This document shows positions 1-8,897 of a stretch of DNA of 40,483 nt, one piece after another. This DNA is from Bacteroidota bacterium (GTDB lineage Bacteria; Bacteroidota; Bacteroidia; Palsa-948). The notes beneath the pieces are model-generated. The model did no database searches. It was not told the DNA's origin and saw nothing but the letters and a program-made list of their open reading frames with translations. The position numbers were made by a program, and so were the translations under genes. How positions within the stretch are numbered: position 1 is the first letter of the stretch; each line of letters opens with the position of its first letter. Location: the NCBI GenBank assembly GCA_023251675.1, contig JAHEYJ010000009.1, forward strand, positions 1-40,483, read 5' to 3'.

Positions 1-2
1 CC

Positions 3-281
3 CCGGGTTATTTATTCCGGAAACTTTTACTCAGAGGTGTTTTAGATGGATTGGCGGGACTGAAATTCCTTTTTTCGGGAGACATCATGCACTTTTTTGC
101 CGTCATCCGGGCACATTTCAGTTATTATTCCCAGTTGGGTAAAACGATAAATAAAAGGAACGCTATAAAGAAAAAAGTTGTCCGTTATGCTTCTCACTGC
201 ATTTACAGGGGAAGTGTGGTGTGGCAATACTTTATACTGGGAAAGAAAAAGTTCTCAGCGCTGAACGAGCAATTATTTTAA
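3..281 (+). CDS. C-terminal fragment of a family 2 glycosyltransferase (truncated by window start)
   Basis: Open frame from the window edge reads ...LFRKLLLRGVLDGLAGLKFLFSGDIMHFFAVIRAHFSYYSQ...VVWQYFILGKKKFSAL, typical of the C-terminus of Bacteroidetes GT2 enzymes; stop at 279-281. Confidence 0.7.
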   Translation, partial: PGYLFRKLLLRGVLDGLAGLKFLFSGDIMHFFAVIRAHFSYYSQLGKTINKRNAIKKKVVRYASHCIYRGSVVWQYFILGKKKFSALNEQLF

Positions 282-689
282 GAAACTCTCAACGGCAAGC
301 CGGTAGGAATCCAGCCCGAAACCCGAAATACTTCCTTTACATTTTCCGGCGATCAGTGAATGATGCCTGAACTCTTCGCGTGCATGGATATTTGAAATAT
401 GAACTTCAATCACCGGTGTTTTGATGGATGCAATTGCATCGGCAATGGCAACGGACGTGTGCGTGTATCCGCCGGCGTTAAGAATTATTCCGTCAAAGTT
501 AAAACCAACCTCATGAAGCTTGTTGATGATCTCGCCTTCCACATTGCTTTGGAAATAATGCAGTTCAGCAGAAGGATATTTCTTTTTCAGATCGTCAAAG
601 TATTGGCCGAAGGATTGATTGCCATAGACCGAAGGTTCGCGCACGCCCAGTAAATTCAGGTTGGGGCCGTTGATGATGATCAGTTTCAT
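273..689 (-). CDS. aroQ: Type II 3-dehydroquinate dehydratase
   Basis: MKLIIINGPNLNLLGVREPSVYG...ILNAGGYTHTSVAIADAI...EVHISNIHAREEFRHHS; start chosen at the internal Met of the 273..704 ORF. Confidence 0.95.
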   Translation of the reverse strand: MKLIIINGPNLNLLGVREPSVYGNQSFGQYFDDLKKKYPSAELHYFQSNVEGEIINKLHEVGFNFDGIILNAGGYTHTSVAIADAIASIKTPVIEVHISNIHAREEFRHHSLIAGKCKGSISGFGLDSYRLAVESFLK

Positions 690-710
690 TTTCCGAAAGT
701 ACAAAATTGT

Positions 711-2501
711 TTACTTCTGATTTGTTTTACCCGTGATCCGGTAGCCGTTCTTTTCAAGTGCGGCCTTGCACCGCATGAAATTAACCGTGTCTTTGTTCTG
801 TGCATAAAAGGAGATCAGTTCCTTGTAAGAAGCCGTATAATTTGGATTGAGTTCGACTGCCTGTTCCCACATTCCTGCCGCTTTTTCAGATTGGTTTTCC
901 TGCTTGTAGATTACCCCCAGCAGGTGAAACAACATGAAGTTTGTAGAATTGATCTTCAGTTCCTCCAGCAGTTGGGCTTTTGATTCTTCAAACCGGTTTG
1001 TGTGGTAATATAAAACCCCCAGGTTATAATGAATTAATTTTATCTCAGGATTTCTTCGGATCCCTTCCTTGAAAACCTCTTCGGCTTTTTGTAGTTCGCC
1101 GTTCTCGGTCAGCGAAACCCCGTAGTCCCTGCAAACCACAGCGGAATATTCGGATGTTTCGTATGCGTTCTTCCAGTAATTGAGCTCATTGGAAAATGCC
1201 GGAAGACGGTTTATTGTGATCAGTGCAAAAATGATTATTACCATTCCTGCAATTCCCATCAGCCTGTTCTTATTCTTAGCAAGGTTTTGTATCGTGTCCA
1301 GATGTGCAAAAGCAATGATCAGCCCGATGGCCGGTAAATAAGATCGGTGTTCCATTCCTTCAAAATAACTGAAGAGCAGAGTAGGGGCCAGGAAAAGAAC
1401 AAACCATAGCAGTCCGAAAAGAACCTCTTTCCGGTTATTCTTGTTTGTAAAATAAACTCCTGCTCCGAAAATAACCAGGGCAAGAACGACAAGAAAATAA
1501 TTGGTATCATGCACAGAAGCCATAACCGCCAGCTTAATTGGAATAATGGTCTTCTGAATATACTGAAGCAAGAGAGGCGCGTTGTTTATAAAGACAGAAT
1601 AAAATGAATCCGGACTGGCATTTTCGGCGGCAGACGGAAGTGTGATTTCTCCGACGGCATTTTTCCTGATCAGGAACCAAAGCGCGGAGACCAGGGAATA
1701 ACAGGCGATCAGCAAAAGTATCTTCTTTACATTTTGTTTGTTCTTATGAATGAAGAACAAATAAAAAATGCAGAGAGGGACAAACAGCACCGTATTTTCT
1801 TTTGTAAAGAGCGCGAGGGTAAAAAAGAGAAAGTGCAGACAGTAGTTCAGGATTGGATTCCCTTTTGTAAGAGCAGAAAAATTGTTTTCATGAGAAGCGA
1901 TTTGTTTCTTTTTTGAAAGCGGATTGCCGGAAGTTGCAATTGCTGTTGGAGGAAACTCCTTCAGCAAAAAATAAAAGCTCCAGAGGATAAAGCCGCCGGC
2001 CAATGAATCGTTCCTGCCCGGGATCCAGGCAATGGCCTGCACAAGAAGCGGATGAACGGCAAACAGTAAAGAGAAAAAAAATGAAAGCGAAGGCGCAATG
2101 TTCATGCGCAGCAGTACAAACAGCAGCCCGATAACGGCAATGAAATGATAGAATATGTTTGAGAAGTGAAATAAAGAAAATCCTTTGCCTTTATCTTCTT
2201 CCCCTGAAGGTTGGTTCCTTGAAAACTGTGAATCAAGAATAAAAGAAACGGTAAGCAGCGGCCGGTAAAAGTGCAAAGAGCCGGGAGATTCCATATTGGA
2301 TTCTGTCTGAAAAACATGCTGCGAGAAAGCTTTCGGAATATTTGAGATCTCTTTATTGAATGCTCCTTTTTGGATCAGCAAGGTATTTTCATCAATGCCA
2401 ATGAATGAATAGGATAAGGTTCGCAGGTAGATCAAGGCAATTACGGATGCCAGCAGGAGTACTTGCCATTTGGTGTTATTTAAAAGTTTTTCAAACATCA
2501 C
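711..2501 (-). CDS. Multi-TM GT-C-like protein with C-terminal TPRs (TMTC/O-mannosyltransferase-like)
   Basis: Many hydrophobic helices; motifs IDENTLL, HFYRPLL, AIAWIPGRNDSL, LFTKE, EHRSYLPAIG; C-terminal TPR units. Confidence 0.75.
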   Translation of the reverse strand: MMFEKLLNNTKWQVLLLASVIALIYLRTLSYSFIGIDENTLLIQKGAFNKEISNIPKAFSQHVFQTESNMESPGSLHFYRPLLTVSFILDSQFSRNQPSGEEDKGKGFSLFHFSNIFYHFIAVIGLLFVLLRMNIAPSLSFFFSLLFAVHPLLVQAIAWIPGRNDSLAGGFILWSFYFLLKEFPPTAIATSGNPLSKKKQIASHENNFSALTKGNPILNYCLHFLFFTLALFTKENTVLFVPLCIFYLFFIHKNKQNVKKILLLIACYSLVSALWFLIRKNAVGEITLPSAAENASPDSFYSVFINNAPLLLQYIQKTIIPIKLAVMASVHDTNYFLVVLALVIFGAGVYFTNKNNRKEVLFGLLWFVLFLAPTLLFSYFEGMEHRSYLPAIGLIIAFAHLDTIQNLAKNKNRLMGIAGMVIIIFALITINRLPAFSNELNYWKNAYETSEYSAVVCRDYGVSLTENGELQKAEEVFKEGIRRNPEIKLIHYNLGVLYYHTNRFEESKAQLLEELKINSTNFMLFHLLGVIYKQENQSEKAAGMWEQAVELNPNYTASYKELISFYAQNKDTVNFMRCKAALEKNGYRITGKTNQK

Positions 2502-2530
2502 GCGTATCAGCTGTTTTCAGAAAGCGAAGC

Positions 2531-2594
2531 TATACGAAAAATACGAAAGCAGATACCAAAGCGCTAAGGATATTTGTTTTCGTACTTTCGTATA
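2531..2594. promoter_or_regulatory. Candidate operator: four TACGAAA heptamers as an inverted pair of direct repeats upstream of xerD-like gene
   Basis: TATACGAAAAATACGAAAGC (2531-2550) and GTTTTCGTACTTTCGTATA (2576-2594) in the divergent intergenic region. Confidence 0.4.
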
Positions 2595-2605
2595 ATTAGT
2601 TTTTT

Positions 2606-3532
2606 ATGCAATGGCAGATTTCAATAAAAGGGTTTCAGTCTTTCCTTAAACTGGAAAAATCACTCTCCCGCAATTCCATTGTAGCGTATACAGAAGATGT
2701 GGAGCGCCTGGTGCAGTTTCTGGCGGAAAAGAAATACGATCTGAACCCGGATAAGATCGAGCACAAGCACCTGATCGGATTTATTGGTTGGCTGAACGAA
2801 AAAGAGCGAAGTGCAACCACTCAGTCGCGGGTAATTTCAGGCATACGTGCATTTTATAAATATCTGCTGCTTGAAAACCTGATAACAAAAAATCCTACGG
2901 AGCTGATCGAAACACCAAAGATCGGGAGAAAGCTGCCCGATGTGCTGGATGTAAATGATATTGACAAGCTTCTTTCATCGCTGGATATGTCAACTCCCAA
3001 AGGTAACCGCGACCGGACCATGCTGGAGACCATGTATTCCTGCGGGTTGCGGGTGAGTGAACTGGTGAACCTGAAGATCTCTGATCTGTTCTTTGATACC
3101 GGGTTTATCCGTGTGATCGGAAAAGGGAACAAGCAGCGTTTGATCCCGATCGGAAGCGAAGCGGTAAAGTTCATTGATATTTATAAAAACCAGATCCGCG
3201 TTCATTTGTCGGTACAGAAAGGATTCGAGGATTATTTATTCCTGAATAACCGGGGAAAAAAACTGACCACAACAATGGTCTTTCTTATCATTCAAAAATT
3301 AGCAACGAAGATCGGAATGAAGAAGCACGTAAGCCCGCATACGTTCAGGCATTCTTTTGCAACGCATCTCGTGGAGAACGGAGCGGACCTCCGGGCAGTG
3401 CAGGAAATGCTTGGCCATGAAAGCATTACTACTACCGAAATTTATACTCATCTAGACCGCCGATACCTGAAGGATACCATTGAGCAATTTCATCCCCGTT
3501 CAGCAAAGGCAAAAAAAAATAAGAAGAGTTGA
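2606..3532 (+). CDS. xerD: Tyrosine recombinase XerC/XerD family
   Basis: N-terminal SAM-like domain, catalytic motifs MYSCGLRVSELVNLK, HTFRHSFATHLVENGADLRAVQEMLGHESITTTEIYTHL. Confidence 0.9.
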   Translation: MQWQISIKGFQSFLKLEKSLSRNSIVAYTEDVERLVQFLAEKKYDLNPDKIEHKHLIGFIGWLNEKERSATTQSRVISGIRAFYKYLLLENLITKNPTELIETPKIGRKLPDVLDVNDIDKLLSSLDMSTPKGNRDRTMLETMYSCGLRVSELVNLKISDLFFDTGFIRVIGKGNKQRLIPIGSEAVKFIDIYKNQIRVHLSVQKGFEDYLFLNNRGKKLTTTMVFLIIQKLATKIGMKKHVSPHTFRHSFATHLVENGADLRAVQEMLGHESITTTEIYTHLDRRYLKDTIEQFHPRSAKAKKNKKS

Positions 3533-3541
3533 ACGCATGTT

Positions 3542-3988
3542 TTACAATCGGTCTTTCTTAGACACCACAGCGTTGCTCGCCTGGAATTTAAATGACCATC
3601 CTTCGCTCTCAGGAAAAATAACCGGCAGGTATCGCTTATAGAGATTTAATCTTGCAGTTGCTCCTTCATCGGGTTCGTCTTCCTTCGCAACGCCGGTGAA
3701 TTCATAGATCATCACTTTGGAATGTTCAAACATGAACATACGGATGATCTTATCAAGGGTGGCCATTACGCGGTAAACTTCCCCTCGGTTGGTTTCGATG
3801 TATTCTTCTCCTTCAAATTCGTCGTTGATCACACCGAACACAATGGTCGCATGCAAAATATTGTCTTTTCTCCTGCCAAAACGCACTTCGTATTTTACGC
3901 CGCTGTCAGTTGTAAAGAAATAAACACCGGCAGATGGGATTGCCGGAGGTATGATCGTAAATGATGAAGTAAGCCCCTCGTCGTTCAT
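3542..3988 (-). CDS. Conserved-looking hypothetical protein (148 aa)
   Basis: Intact ORF in a plausible intergenic slot; no recognised domain. Confidence 0.6.
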   Translation of the reverse strand: MNDEGLTSSFTIIPPAIPSAGVYFFTTDSGVKYEVRFGRRKDNILHATIVFGVINDEFEGEEYIETNRGEVYRVMATLDKIIRMFMFEHSKVMIYEFTGVAKEDEPDEGATARLNLYKRYLPVIFPESEGWSFKFQASNAVVSKKDRL

Positions 3989-4022
3989 ATATTAATTCCG
4001 CTAAAAGTATAAATTACTTTCC

Positions 4023-4030
4023 TATCTTTG
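4023..4030 (+). promoter_or_regulatory. Bacteroidetes -7 element (TAnnTTTG)
   Basis: tatctttg 26 nt upstream of the ATG at 4056. Confidence 0.45.
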
Positions 4031-4055
4031 ACGACAATCTTTAAAACAAAAAAAC

Positions 4056-4577
4056 ATGAACTGTTCACTATCTATCTGTATCAGCTTATTTCTGCTTTCA
4101 TTTTCTGCAGGAATGTGGCTGCTTTACAAAACTCAAAAAGAAAACCTCGGCATGATCTTTAAACTGGCTGCCTGGTTTATAATTGTTATGTCATTAGGAT
4201 CAATGGTCTGCTGCGGAATACACAGTATGAAACAACATTGCATGAAAGAAGGTCAATGTGAAGAAAAACAAGAATGTGCAATGGGAAAAGGAGACTGCAA
4301 AATGGGAGGAATGGGCGATTGTAAAATGGGAATGGGAAAAGGAATGGGTGAATGCAGCATGGGGCACGGAAGAGGCGGATGCAAAATTATTATCTGCACA
4401 GGTGATGATGAATGTGAAATGAGCAGAGGCTGTGACATGGAAGGACATGATAAATGCGAAGGCGAAGGCGGCGAAGGAGAGTGCAAAGAAGGCAAAATGG
4501 ATTGCTGCAAAAAAGGAAAAGAAAAATGCGACATGAAAATGGAGATGAAGAAAGATTCGGTTGTTAAGAAGAAATAA
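4056..4577 (+). CDS. Membrane-anchored Cys/Met/Gly/Lys-rich protein, putative metal-binding tail
   Basis: Two N-terminal hydrophobic helices, then about 115 aa with 17 Cys and repeated C-x-M-G / DCKMG units. Confidence 0.75.
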   Translation: MNCSLSICISLFLLSFSAGMWLLYKTQKENLGMIFKLAAWFIIVMSLGSMVCCGIHSMKQHCMKEGQCEEKQECAMGKGDCKMGGMGDCKMGMGKGMGECSMGHGRGGCKIIICTGDDECEMSRGCDMEGHDKCEGEGGEGECKEGKMDCCKKGKEKCDMKMEMKKDSVVKKK

Positions 4578-4579
4578 TT

Positions 4580-5452
4580 CTAAGGAACGATAACCTTCAG
4601 CGATAAAGGATTGATTTTTATCCTGAGTTCATTGCCCATATGGTACGGTTCGCCGTCGATATGGGCATATGTTTTTTCCTGGCGGATAAAAGCTTCTTTT
4701 GTTTTAATGATCTCTACAAATTTAGAACGGTGAATGGATTTTGTAAAAAGCCGGGATGCCATCAGGGGAAAATTTACATAGGGAAAATCCCTGACCATGC
4801 ACAGGTCGAGAAGCCCGTCATTGTTTTTTGCGTGTGGAGCGATCACTGCGTTATTTCCCCATTGCGTGCCGTTGGCGATATCAATGATGAAGGCATTCAT
4901 TTTTTTTGTTTCCCCGTTAACGGTGATCTCGCATTGCTGAGACTTGAATTTAAAGGAATCTTTTACCGCGATCTTTAAATAGTTATTGAACCCTCTTTTT
5001 TTGAACTTGGAGAATTCATGTGCGATATGTGCCGCAAAACCGATCCCGGCGGTGTTGATGGCGATCTCCTCATTAACAAAAAAAGTATCAATAGAAGTAA
5101 TATGATTCCGGTGGATCACCTGTATTGCTTTTCGCAGGTTGATCGGGATCTTCATATGCCTGGCTGTTCCGTTTCCTGAACCGCAGGGAAGAATGGCGAG
5201 TGCCGCGTTGGTTCCGATAAGACTTCTTCCCACTTCATTGACCGATCCGTCGCCGCCGGCAGCAACAATGATCTCGAAGTTTTCTTTCACTCCCTGGCGG
5301 CTGAGATCAATGGCATGTTTCGATGCTTTGGTATAAGCGAGTTCGTAATCGAAAAGGTTCCGGTCCAGTTCTTCATCGATCAGTTTTTCTATCGTCTTAT
5401 GCCTTCCGACCCCGGAAATAGGATTGACTATGAAAAGTATTTTTTTCTTCAT
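4580..5452 (-). CDS. Diacylglycerol kinase family lipid kinase (YegS/BmrU-like)
   Basis: IVNPISGVGRHK, VAAGGDGSVNEVGRSL, AILPCGSGNGTARHMKIP, HIDGEPY motifs. Confidence 0.9.
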   Translation of the reverse strand: MKKKILFIVNPISGVGRHKTIEKLIDEELDRNLFDYELAYTKASKHAIDLSRQGVKENFEIIVAAGGDGSVNEVGRSLIGTNAALAILPCGSGNGTARHMKIPINLRKAIQVIHRNHITSIDTFFVNEEIAINTAGIGFAAHIAHEFSKFKKRGFNNYLKIAVKDSFKFKSQQCEITVNGETKKMNAFIIDIANGTQWGNNAVIAPHAKNNDGLLDLCMVRDFPYVNFPLMASRLFTKSIHRSKFVEIIKTKEAFIRQEKTYAHIDGEPYHMGNELRIKINPLSLKVIVP

Positions 5453-7380
5453 TCTGATTTTGCTGTCATTTTATTATGGATCATATCATGACGATAGGTC
5501 TGAATAATTGCTTTGAGTTGAGTTTCCATCTTTTTCTGTCTTTCTTCTTCTTTTCCGAGTAAATTAGTTTGCAGGAGAGAATCCGTTGCATAGTTGAATA
5601 AGGCTATGCTTTTATTTCCGTCAAACTGAAGTAAATAGTCATCCTGAAAGAGCTGATAAACATCATTAATATAATTCACAGCAAACCTGGATGCGGTTGA
5701 ATCAAAATCATTGTTGCCGAATGAAAAAACGGGCTTATCATAATGCAGATAACTTAAAATGGTTGGAAGGATGTCCATGTGCTGCGTGGTCTTATGGTCA
5801 ACACCTTTCAGCGTGCTGTTGTGTTTATAAAACAGGATAGGGATTTCAAAACTTCCGGTGTTGTTGCTGTAAAATTCATCATTGGAAGGGCCTGTGTGAT
5901 CGGCTGTGATCACAAACAAAGTGCTGTCAAACCATTTTTCTTTTGAAGCGGATTCAAAAAATCTTCGTAAAGAATAATCGGTGTACTCCACGCTTTTCAG
6001 TATCGGATGTTCGCCGCCCCCGAACTGATCTTTTAGCCGTTCGGGCACATGGTACGGATGATGAGACGAAAGCGAGAAAAAAGTTACGAAGAATGGTTTT
6101 TTTATTTCATTGGTCTTCTTTTCAGCATACTGAAAGAAGGGTTCATCCCAGATGCCCCATTCACCGTCGTAATCCGCATCGTTATTGTATTCAAACTTTC
6201 CGTAGTATTTATCAAACCCGGCGGAACCGCAGAATGCGTCAAATCCCATCGTTCCGTTTATTCCCCCATGGAAAAAAGCAGATGTATAACCTTTGCCTCT
6301 TAATGTATTGGGAAGGGAATTGAACTGGTTGCTGCAATAGGTTGATGTTATAAAAGACTCATTCATAAGAGAAGGAATGCCGGATAGAACAGCAGGAATA
6401 CCTTCTATGGATTTTTTGCCGTTTGCAAATGCATTGTCGAACACCAGGCTTTCTTTCATTAACGAATCCAGGAAAGGAGTGTAGCTTTTTCGTTTTCCGA
6501 GAGAAGTATATTCTTTTGAAAAGCTTTCGAGGATAATGATGAAAACATTACAGTTTACAGTTTGCGGTTTGCCGTTTGCGGTTGATCGAATGGGATTGTA
6601 AATAGATTTTAGTTCGCTGTCCGTAAAATATTTTTCTTCTTCCAGTTCTTCCAGTCCGTAACTTTTTATGATCGAAAATGGAGTATTGATGATAAGCGGA
6701 ATGTTTTTTGCCGGAACATAAGCCGATGCATTAATGGGCATGATGGGCCTTAATTGCAATCCTCCTCTGAAAGCAATGATCATGAGCCCGACGAATGCCA
6801 CATTTAAAACCAGCCATGATGCCACCCTCATTAGGCTCAGTTTATCCGGCGGAAATTTTTCCAGCAGGCGATTTGTTTTGTTGTAGAGCCAGGAAAGGAT
6901 TATTATCAGGACAATCACGATCAGAATTATATACCAGAAGTCTCTTGCGTACTTGGGCAGCATATTGGACATATCAGATCCGAGACCGAACAGATCAAAA
7001 AAATCAGCGGTGGTTCGTTTTAGGGTGTATTTATAATATTCCATATCAACGCCATCAGCGAGTATGGCTATTCCATTAACGATCAGAAAAACAGTTTTCA
7101 GCATTATCTGATATCCCCTTTTTCTTGTAAAACCAAAAGGAAGGATGTGCAGCAGTACGAAAGGCAGATTCATAAGCACTAAAGCAGAAAGGTCAAATCT
7201 TAATCCGAAGAAAAGAATGGCAAGGAAATCCATAAATGAAACATCTGAGAAATAATGATGATTAAAAATGAAAAAAAGGATCTTGCAAACCGGGTAGGCG
7301 AGAAGGGCGATGGATAGCCGGACGAGCAAAAGCTGTATTTCCCTGAAAGTGATTTTCATTTTAAGGAAATAAAGATACAA
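5449..7380 (-). CDS. LTA synthase family / sulfatase-fold membrane protein
   Basis: Five N-terminal TMs then VFIIILESFSKEYTSLG, ANGKKSIEGIPAVLSGIPSL, FFSLSSHHPYHVP, FVITADHTGPS. Confidence 0.88.
   Translation of the reverse strand: MYLYFLKMKITFREIQLLLVRLSIALLAYPVCKILFFIFNHHYFSDVSFMDFLAILFFGLRFDLSALVLMNLPFVLLHILPFGFTRKRGYQIMLKTVFLIVNGIAILADGVDMEYYKYTLKRTTADFFDLFGLGSDMSNMLPKYARDFWYIILIVIVLIIILSWLYNKTNRLLEKFPPDKLSLMRVASWLVLNVAFVGLMIIAFRGGLQLRPIMPINASAYVPAKNIPLIINTPFSIIKSYGLEELEEEKYFTDSELKSIYNPIRSTANGKPQTVNCNVFIIILESFSKEYTSLGKRKSYTPFLDSLMKESLVFDNAFANGKKSIEGIPAVLSGIPSLMNESFITSTYCSNQFNSLPNTLRGKGYTSAFFHGGINGTMGFDAFCGSAGFDKYYGKFEYNNDADYDGEWGIWDEPFFQYAEKKTNEIKKPFFVTFFSLSSHHPYHVPERLKDQFGGGEHPILKSVEYTDYSLRRFFESASKEKWFDSTLFVITADHTGPSNDEFYSNNTGSFEIPILFYKHNSTLKGVDHKTTQHMDILPTILSYLHYDKPVFSFGNNDFDSTASRFAVNYINDVYQLFQDDYLLQFDGNKSIALFNYATDSLLQTNLLGKEEERQKKMETQLKAIIQTYRHDMIHNKMTAKSE
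6550..6584. repeat. Heptamer array inside sulfatase CDS (ACAGTTT ACAGTTT GCGGTTT GCCGTTT GCGGTTG)
   Basis: Five consecutive 7-nt units in register. Confidence 0.8.
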
Positions 7381-7437
7381 ACCTGACCGACATCAACTGA
7401 ATCTGATGACAGACGCGCTTGAATTACCTCCAATAAA

Positions 7438-7473
7438 CAAAAAACCCCTCCGCCAATGGCGAAAGGGTTTTTC
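7438..7473 (-). terminator. Rho-independent terminator
   Basis: AAAACCCCTCCGCCAATGGCGAAAGGGTTTTT hairpin with A/T tracts just downstream of the 7488 CDS stop. Confidence 0.75.
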
Positions 7474-7487
7474 AGTATTAAAAAAAA

Positions 7488-8183
7488 TTATTGCTTTACA
7501 AATACAGCGGCAACGTTCGTTCGGCTTCCTGTGCAAGGAGCAACTTTTGCGTCATTATAGGTAAGGTTAAAACCAGTAGCGGTTTTTGTTCCTGTTCCGT
7601 CTGACTGACGATTGTGAATATCACATGGGTTTGCGCCTGTACCAACGTTGGTAACAGTTTGAGAAGGCATAGTGAGTGTTGTTCCGGTTACATTGATGTA
7701 AACTGTATTGTTAGCAAAATCACCTAAGCGTGTTAACGTAATACGGTTGTTTACAGTTGTAGAAGCGGTAACGGTGTTAAGCTGAACATAAGTATAAGGT
7801 CCATTAATGTCAGTTTCATTTCCCTGATAAGTTCCTGCAAATGCTTCTGCATCATTAATAACATTAACTGTTCTTGTCGCAGTTCCAACGTTTCCTGCTG
7901 CATCGGTAGCTGAATAAGTTACAGTGTATGAACCTTTAAGGTTTACATCCACTTTGGAGCTCCAGTCAGAAGAGATAGAAGAAGCGGCGATATCGCCGTC
8001 TTGATCATCGGTAGCCGTTGCGAAAGGATCAGCCACTGATGTGTTATTCAAAGAAATGGTTAATGGATTAGCTCCTGTAATGGTTACAACCGGAGGAGTA
8101 GTGTCGTCTTTTTTACAACCTGTCATCCAGATCATACCTGCCGTTAAAAGAACAGCAGCAGAAAGAAATAATTGTTTTTTCAT
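7488..8183 (-). CDS. DUF5011/Ig-like domain lipoprotein
   Basis: Lipobox MTGCKKD; DTTPPVVTITGANPLTISLN...DQDGDI...GSYTVTYSATDAAGNVGTATRTVNV. Confidence 0.85.
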   Translation of the reverse strand: MKKQLFLSAAVLLTAGMIWMTGCKKDDTTPPVVTITGANPLTISLNNTSVADPFATATDDQDGDIAASSISSDWSSKVDVNLKGSYTVTYSATDAAGNVGTATRTVNVINDAEAFAGTYQGNETDINGPYTYVQLNTVTASTTVNNRITLTRLGDFANNTVYINVTGTTLTMPSQTVTNVGTGANPCDIHNRQSDGTGTKTATGFNLTYNDAKVAPCTGSRTNVAAVFVKQ

Positions 8184-8257
8184 TGTTGTGGTTTTGGTTT
8201 TTAAATTAAATTCTATTAAAAAATGACATTTTTAATGCGCTATGCATATTAAGTACG

Positions 8258-8265
8258 CAAAAGTA
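8258..8265 (-). promoter_or_regulatory. Bacteroidetes -7 element (TACTTTTG on minus strand)
   Basis: caaaagta on plus strand, upstream of the 8183 start. Confidence 0.45.
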
Positions 8266-8357
8266 AAATAAATCTTGGAACAGAAAAACAATAATATATT
8301 AACGAAAATGGGATTTAGGCCATTGTTGGATTTTAGCAAATTTTTTTTCAAAAAACC

Positions 8358-8386
8358 TTGTGTATGTTAAAATTAATATACATTTG
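8358..8386 (+). promoter_or_regulatory. Bacteroidetes-type promoter (TTG - 18 bp - TACATTTG)
   Basis: TTG at 8358-8360 and TACATTTG at 8379-8386, upstream of the ATG at 8424. Confidence 0.55.
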
Positions 8387-8423
8387 CATCGGTTAACCAA
8401 AATTATAAACACTTAATAGTACT

Positions 8424-8753
8424 ATGAAAAAACTACTCACACTCGTTATTGCTGGTGGAATGTTGGCTTTTTATGCTTGCGGACCTAGCAAAGCTGAACT
8501 CGAAAAGAGAGAAAAAGCAAAACAGGATTCAATTCACATGGCTGATTCAGTTGCTGCTGCTGCTGCTGCTGCTGCTGAAAAAGCGAAAGCTGATTCAGTT
8601 GCTGCTGCTCAGGAAGCTGCTGCTAAAGCTGCTGCTGAACAAGCAAAAGCAGATTCTATTGCTGCTGCTGCTACGAAAGGCGGTAAGAAACCAAAGACCA
8701 TTCAGCAAAAAACAAAAGATGAAGCTAAAAAAGCTACTTCTGGAAGAGGATAA
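8424..8753 (+). CDS. Small Ala/Lys-rich lipoprotein with [KM]ADS(V/I)AAA repeats
   Basis: Signal peptide with lipobox (AFYACGPSK); repeats ADSVAAAAAAAAEKAKADSVAAAQEAAAKAAAEQAKADSIAAAA; terminator follows. Confidence 0.75.
   Translation: MKKLLTLVIAGGMLAFYACGPSKAELEKREKAKQDSIHMADSVAAAAAAAAEKAKADSVAAAQEAAAKAAAEQAKADSIAAAATKGGKKPKTIQQKTKDEAKKATSGRG
8553..8576 (+). repeat. (GCT)8 trinucleotide repeat
   Basis: gctgctgctgctgctgctgctgct within the Ala-rich CDS. Confidence 0.95.
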
Positions 8754-8772
8754 TCTTATCTTCTTTAAAAGA

Positions 8773-8802
8773 AAGGGGACTCATTTGAGTCCCTTTTTTT
8801 TT
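8773..8802 (+). terminator. Rho-independent terminator
   Basis: GGGACTCATTTGAGTCCC stem followed by a long T tract. Confidence 0.9.
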
Positions 8803-8843
8803 GCTGTTTTCAGAACAAAAGAATGCTTACTTCAGTTATATAA

Positions 8844-8880
8844 ATACAGAACCCCGACAAAATTTGCCGGGGTTCTGTAT
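8844..8880. terminator. Bidirectional hairpin between convergent genes
   Basis: ATACAGAACCCCG-acaaaatttgc-CGGGGTTCTGTAT, 13-bp perfect stem. Confidence 0.75.
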
Positions 8881-8897
8881 TATTTTGATTAAAGAGT

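Noticed and set aside
42-227. 61-aa minus-strand ORF at the window start
   Set aside because: Overlaps the open GT2 C-terminal frame on the plus strand, which is better supported.
2606-3532. Tyrosine recombinase as evidence of an integrative element
   Set aside because: Sequence looks like chromosomal XerC/D; no att-like flanks, relaxase, phage or cargo genes nearby.
4200-4534. Antisense ORFs 4200..4448 and 4253..4534 opposite the Cys/Met-rich gene
   Set aside because: Ser/His/Pro-rich shadow translations of the GGA/TGC-rich coding strand; no independent support.
8449-8892. 147-aa Leu-rich ORF overlapping the Ala-rich lipoprotein
   Set aside because: Out-of-frame reading of GCT repeats (CTG = Leu); the lipoprotein frame has signal peptide, promoter and terminator.
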